Shown piece by piece: positions 61,321 to 64,000 of a stretch of DNA of 64,000 bases. This stretch comes from PALSA-350 sp963834445 (GTDB lineage: Bacteria > Acidobacteriota > Terriglobia > Terriglobales > Acidobacteriaceae). Under the pieces are notes generated by a model. The model was not told where the DNA came from, made no database searches, and saw only the letters and a list, made by a program, of their open reading frames with translations. How positions within the stretch are numbered: the stretch's first letter is position 1; each line of letters starts with the position of its first letter. The position numbers were made by a program, and so were the translations under genes. Location: positions 124,001 to 188,000 of the forward strand of contig CAWIBU010000001.1 of NCBI GenBank assembly GCA_963834445.1, written 5' to 3'.

Positions 61321-62538
61321 ATGGTTTTGCCGGCAGCCGGGATGATGTTCACACGCGCCAGACTGCGGGGGCTGCTCGCGGTCCTGGTCCTGCTACTGGC
61401 GGTGGTCGTCGCTGGGACGATGGTCGTGGTGCCGTTTTCCTGGCCTATGGGCGCCTTCTGGTTCGATGCCAACCAGTTCGTCAGCAGCGGCCACATTCGT
61501 ACTGTATTTACACCGTGCGGCTACCCGGCGCTACTCGGGCTCGCTCTGCGCGCCGGCGGTAACGCCGGCGTCGTCGCCATGCAGCTGCTGATCTACGTGT
61601 CGACCCTCATCGCCGTTTACCTGGTTCTGCGCCTGCTCGCACTGGATCGCACCACCGCGGCGATCGGAGGCGCGTTACTCGGCTTTCATCCCGACGTAGT
61701 GATCAGCATCAAAAAGGTCTGGGATACCAACATCACCACGGTTCTGCTGATGCTGCTCTGTGTCTCGCTGCTGGCAGTGGTGCGCAAGGGGCTAACGCCG
61801 GCGCGCGCCATCGTAACCGGCATTCTCTGGGGACTGAGCATTAACGTGCGCCCGAATTTTCCGGCGATGATTCTGCCCATTGCTTTTGCTTTCTGGGTGG
61901 CGCCGCTGCCCGGTCATCGAGTCCGCGCTTGGTTCATGAATGTAGCAATTGCCCTGCTGGGAGCGGCGGTCACGGTGTTCGTGGTCAGCACCGTGGTGCA
62001 TGGGTCTTTCTATATTCCGCAAAATGGGCCCTATAACCTCTACGCGGGCGATAACGCTTTTACGGAACGAGCGTTGCTTGCGAATCTGAATGCTGAACCG
62101 TCGATCTATCCTTCGCTGCTGGCCAATGGGTTCGGCCCGCAAGTGGACGTATACGATCCGACGCTACGGCCCTACTATGTCGACCATGCCTTGCTGTTCG
62201 TTCGTCACCATCCGTTGAACGCGCTCAAGCTGGTATTGGTCAAGCTGGTAACCCTGCTGCGCCCGGACACCAAGATCTACCCGCTCGGTTCCCTGGGCGG
62301 CCTGGTCAAGTCGCTGCTGGCCCTGGCTATCCCCTTGTGGTTGCTGGTGCTGTTTGTTTTGCGACGCTGCCCCTGGGGCATGGAGGACTGGCTGTTCGTG
62401 ATCTTTGCCGTCGCCTATATCACTCCCTTCCTGCTTACCAACTCCGACCCTCGCTTCCGTATTCCCCTGGATCTTCTGTTGCTGACGCACGCCATCTATC
62501 GCCTGGCACGGTGGCAGCTGCAGCGGGCGATTGCGTAA
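61321..62538 (+). CDS. Polytopic membrane protein, glycosyltransferase-39-like
   Basis: The protein of about 405 residues has around ten helices. The first (RGLLAVLVLLLAVVVAG) is followed by a periplasmic loop with WFDANQFVSSG and TPCGYPALLGLALRAGG, where the Asp is placed like the catalytic Asp of the PMT/ArnT family. A later segment, AIVTGILWGLSINVRPNFPA, matches the common GT39/GT83 helix. It likely transfers a sugar from a lipid carrier to a surface molecule. The frame opens at 61162, but the first 50 residues are not membrane-like. ATG 61321 is chosen; 61342 is also possible. Confidence 0.65.
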   Translation: MVLPAAGMMFTRARLRGLLAVLVLLLAVVVAGTMVVVPFSWPMGAFWFDANQFVSSGHIRTVFTPCGYPALLGLALRAGGNAGVVAMQLLIYVSTLIAVYLVLRLLALDRTTAAIGGALLGFHPDVVISIKKVWDTNITTVLLMLLCVSLLAVVRKGLTPARAIVTGILWGLSINVRPNFPAMILPIAFAFWVAPLPGHRVRAWFMNVAIALLGAAVTVFVVSTVVHGSFYIPQNGPYNLYAGDNAFTERALLANLNAEPSIYPSLLANGFGPQVDVYDPTLRPYYVDHALLFVRHHPLNALKLVLVKLVTLLRPDTKIYPLGSLGGLVKSLLALAIPLWLLVLFVLRRCPWGMEDWLFVIFAVAYITPFLLTNSDPRFRIPLDLLLLTHAIYRLARWQLQRAIA

Positions 62539-62655
62539 TCAGGTACTTCGCGCGCACCGGCGGGGCCAGGGCGCAGGAAGAGTGAGATTCTTAGGGTATG
62601 ACATGTCTTCCTGCGAAGAACTCGCTATGGGTTGCGATAGCTGCGGGAACGACTG

Positions 62656-63750
62656 ATGGCCAGGACGGAGTCGATCGCGCTGCCCAATAGCGAGCACAAA
62701 TTTGGCTATCTGCCGAGCCTGGATGGGTGGCGAGCGATTGCCATCCTGGGTGTGATTTTTTATCACAGCAACCTGCACACGGCGGGCATCTTCAGCACCG
62801 CATGGGCCTGGCGTTATGGGCACCTGGGGGTAGATGTTTTCTTTGCCATCAGCGGCCTGCTGATCACCTCGAAACTGCTCGAGGAGGAGAAGCGTTCAGG
62901 CCGCATTTCCCTACCCCACTTTTATGTTCGGAGGGCGTTTCGCATTCTGCCGGCAGCCATCGTCTATCTCACGACGATTGCTTGTTTGGCGGGGCTGGGG
63001 TTGATCTACGTCTCCCGCATGGAGTGGTTCGCCTCGCTTTTTTTCTTTCGTAATTACTCGTCGCTCTACCACATCGATCGCGGGCTGGGTTATCCGTGGT
63101 TCACCACGCATTTCTGGTCGCTTTCGCTCGAAGAACATTTCTATCTGCTGTTGCCGGCTCTGCTGGTGCTGACGCGGAAAAAGGCAAGACTCGCGAGCCT
63201 GCTGGCCATCATCGTGGCGGTCATCGTTCATCGCCAGTTGGCCCTCGCGCACAAGGAGTGGTTCACGATCGTGTTCCACACCGATATTCGTTTGGACGCG
63301 CTGATGATCCCTGCGCTGTTCGCCGTCCTATCTCGCTCGGAGAGATTTGGTGAGCACTTTGATGCGTTCATCCGGCGATGGCATTTCGTTTTCGTGCTGG
63401 GGTTTTTTCTGGCGCTGCAGTTACCGGAAAGCTCGGGTTTGCGGATGAGTGCGATCGAGGTCGCCATGCCGGGTATCGTGCTGGGCACCGTGTTGAAGCC
63501 GGAAAGTCTGGGCACGGGGTTATTGGAATGGCAGCCGCTGCGATGGATTGGCCGCATCTCCTACAGTCTTTACTTGTGGCAGGAGCTATTCTTCACGCAA
63601 CGCTTTTTTCTCTGGCGACCGTTAGGGCGACTGGAGACATGGCCGCTTAATCTGCTGCTGACTTTCATGACTGCAACGCTCAGCTACTATGTGGTCGAGC
63701 GCCCCTTGGTTCGGCTTGGGCATCGACTGACCAGTAGCCGGTCGCAGTAG
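62656..63750 (+). CDS. Acyltransferase 3 family protein (OafA/YrhL type), second
   Basis: The 364-residue protein has FGYLPSLDGWRAIAILGVIF with catalytic His in IFYHSNLH, then HLGVDVFFAISGLLITSKLL, YVRRAFRILPAAIVY, and WFTTHFWSLSLEEHFYLLLP. It is an O-acyltransferase of the inner membrane. Together with the GT39-like gene upstream and the acyltransferase at 59964, it suggests a surface-polysaccharide decoration patch. Confidence 0.9.
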   Translation: MARTESIALPNSEHKFGYLPSLDGWRAIAILGVIFYHSNLHTAGIFSTAWAWRYGHLGVDVFFAISGLLITSKLLEEEKRSGRISLPHFYVRRAFRILPAAIVYLTTIACLAGLGLIYVSRMEWFASLFFFRNYSSLYHIDRGLGYPWFTTHFWSLSLEEHFYLLLPALLVLTRKKARLASLLAIIVAVIVHRQLALAHKEWFTIVFHTDIRLDALMIPALFAVLSRSERFGEHFDAFIRRWHFVFVLGFFLALQLPESSGLRMSAIEVAMPGIVLGTVLKPESLGTGLLEWQPLRWIGRISYSLYLWQELFFTQRFFLWRPLGRLETWPLNLLLTFMTATLSYYVVERPLVRLGHRLTSSRSQ

Positions 63751-63759
63751 CCCACCTGG

Positions 63760-64000
63760 CTACATCACTTCCCAGACGAGGGTTTCGGCACGTGGGCCTT
63801 GTGCGGGGACGGGGTGCTTCAACGCCTGGATGGTTAAGGCGCAACCGGCACGTATCGTCTGCGGGGTGAAGCGGAGGTTTCGCCCTTCGAATTGCAGGCT
63901 CACCCGTGGGGCGGTGGCGGCCTGCGGCGAGCTGGGATGTGCGAGCGGGAAGTCGACGTCATTCCTCAGCCCGGTTAATAGATAGAGCGACACCAGGTCG
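63760..64000 (-). CDS. Hypothetical protein, 5' end outside window
   Basis: The reverse frame is open to the window edge and ends at 63760. The visible 80 residues (SLYLLTGLRNDVDFPLA, VSLQFEGRNLRFTPQTIRAG, PRAETLVWEV) look like a beta-rich C-terminal domain. No family was recognised. It converges on the acyltransferase with a 9-bp gap. Confidence 0.5.
   Translation of the reverse strand, partial: DLVSLYLLTGLRNDVDFPLAHPSSPQAATAPRVSLQFEGRNLRFTPQTIRAGCALTIQALKHPVPAQGPRAETLVWEVM

Overview
The window (about 60% G+C) looks like a chromosomal segment of a soil acidobacterium (Acidobacteriota, probably Terriglobia). The case is a combination of features, not one marker: two very long Oar-like TonB-dependent receptors with a carboxypeptidase-regulatory N-domain, an ADOP-type ABC permease next to a PadR regulator, a Ser/Thr kinase fused to TPRs, a CRTAC1/ASPIC-UnbV protein, many Tat signals, and several families of dispersed intergenic repeats. 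No rRNA, CRISPR array, prophage or replication origin was seen. One tRNA (Asp-GTC) is present.

Layout. 1-2.7 kb: PadR and ADOP permease (partial). 2.75-5.43 kb: a mobile-element graveyard, with the 3' part of a group II intron split by a complete IS1380-type element, then a decayed gene and a solo IS1380 end. 5.4-7.6 kb: cobalt-type nitrile hydratase operon (alpha with a Tat signal, beta, and an activator fused to a 2Fe-2S ferredoxin-like domain). 7.9-11 kb: decayed AAA ATPase, ASCH-like gene, second IS1380 copy, long hairpin repeats. 11-13 kb: SoxC-type sulfite dehydrogenase and cytochrome c. 13.2-14.6 kb: GH29 fucosidase. 15-21.2 kb: reverse-strand run of MFS pump, methyltransferase, SDR, aldo/keto reductase and prolyl oligopeptidase. 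21.5-36.7 kb: lysozyme-like protein, kinase-TPR, aldo/keto reductase, MHS transporter, PQQ dehydrogenase, DUF1772, aminotransferase, DUF2252, DUF6438, hydrolase, and a second PadR operon. 37.4-43.6 kb: a 992-residue protein joining an ECF sigma factor, an anti-sigma zinc motif, one membrane segment and a large extracytoplasmic domain, overlapped by its TonB-dependent receptor. 44.3-47.1 kb: DyP peroxidase with an encapsulin targeting tail, a frameshifted encapsulin shell gene, and an NmrA reductase. 47.4-49.5 kb: HExxH metallopeptidase plus Ddl-like ATP-grasp ligase. 49.6-59.2 kb: a carbohydrate-type locus (LacI, CRTAC1, TPR, ROK kinase, divergent TonB receptor) with three matching operator-like dyads in the divergent promoter. 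59.3-64 kb: PIN remnant, small protein, tRNA-Asp, two OafA-type acyltransferases and a polytopic glycosyltransferase-like protein.

How genes may work together. The sigma/anti-sigma fusion with its overlapping receptor is the strongest candidate for an unusual system: a membrane-tethered sigma factor that may sense the state of an outer-membrane transporter. The DyP-encapsulin pair should form a cargo-loaded nanocompartment if the frameshift is a sequencing error. The LacI-ROK-TPR-CRTAC1-receptor block reads as one sugar-uptake regulon. Short elements ending in CTAG sit on several gene ends, and some supply the TAG stop codon. They resemble IS630-type non-autonomous elements. All family assignments are from reading the sequence; no database search was run.
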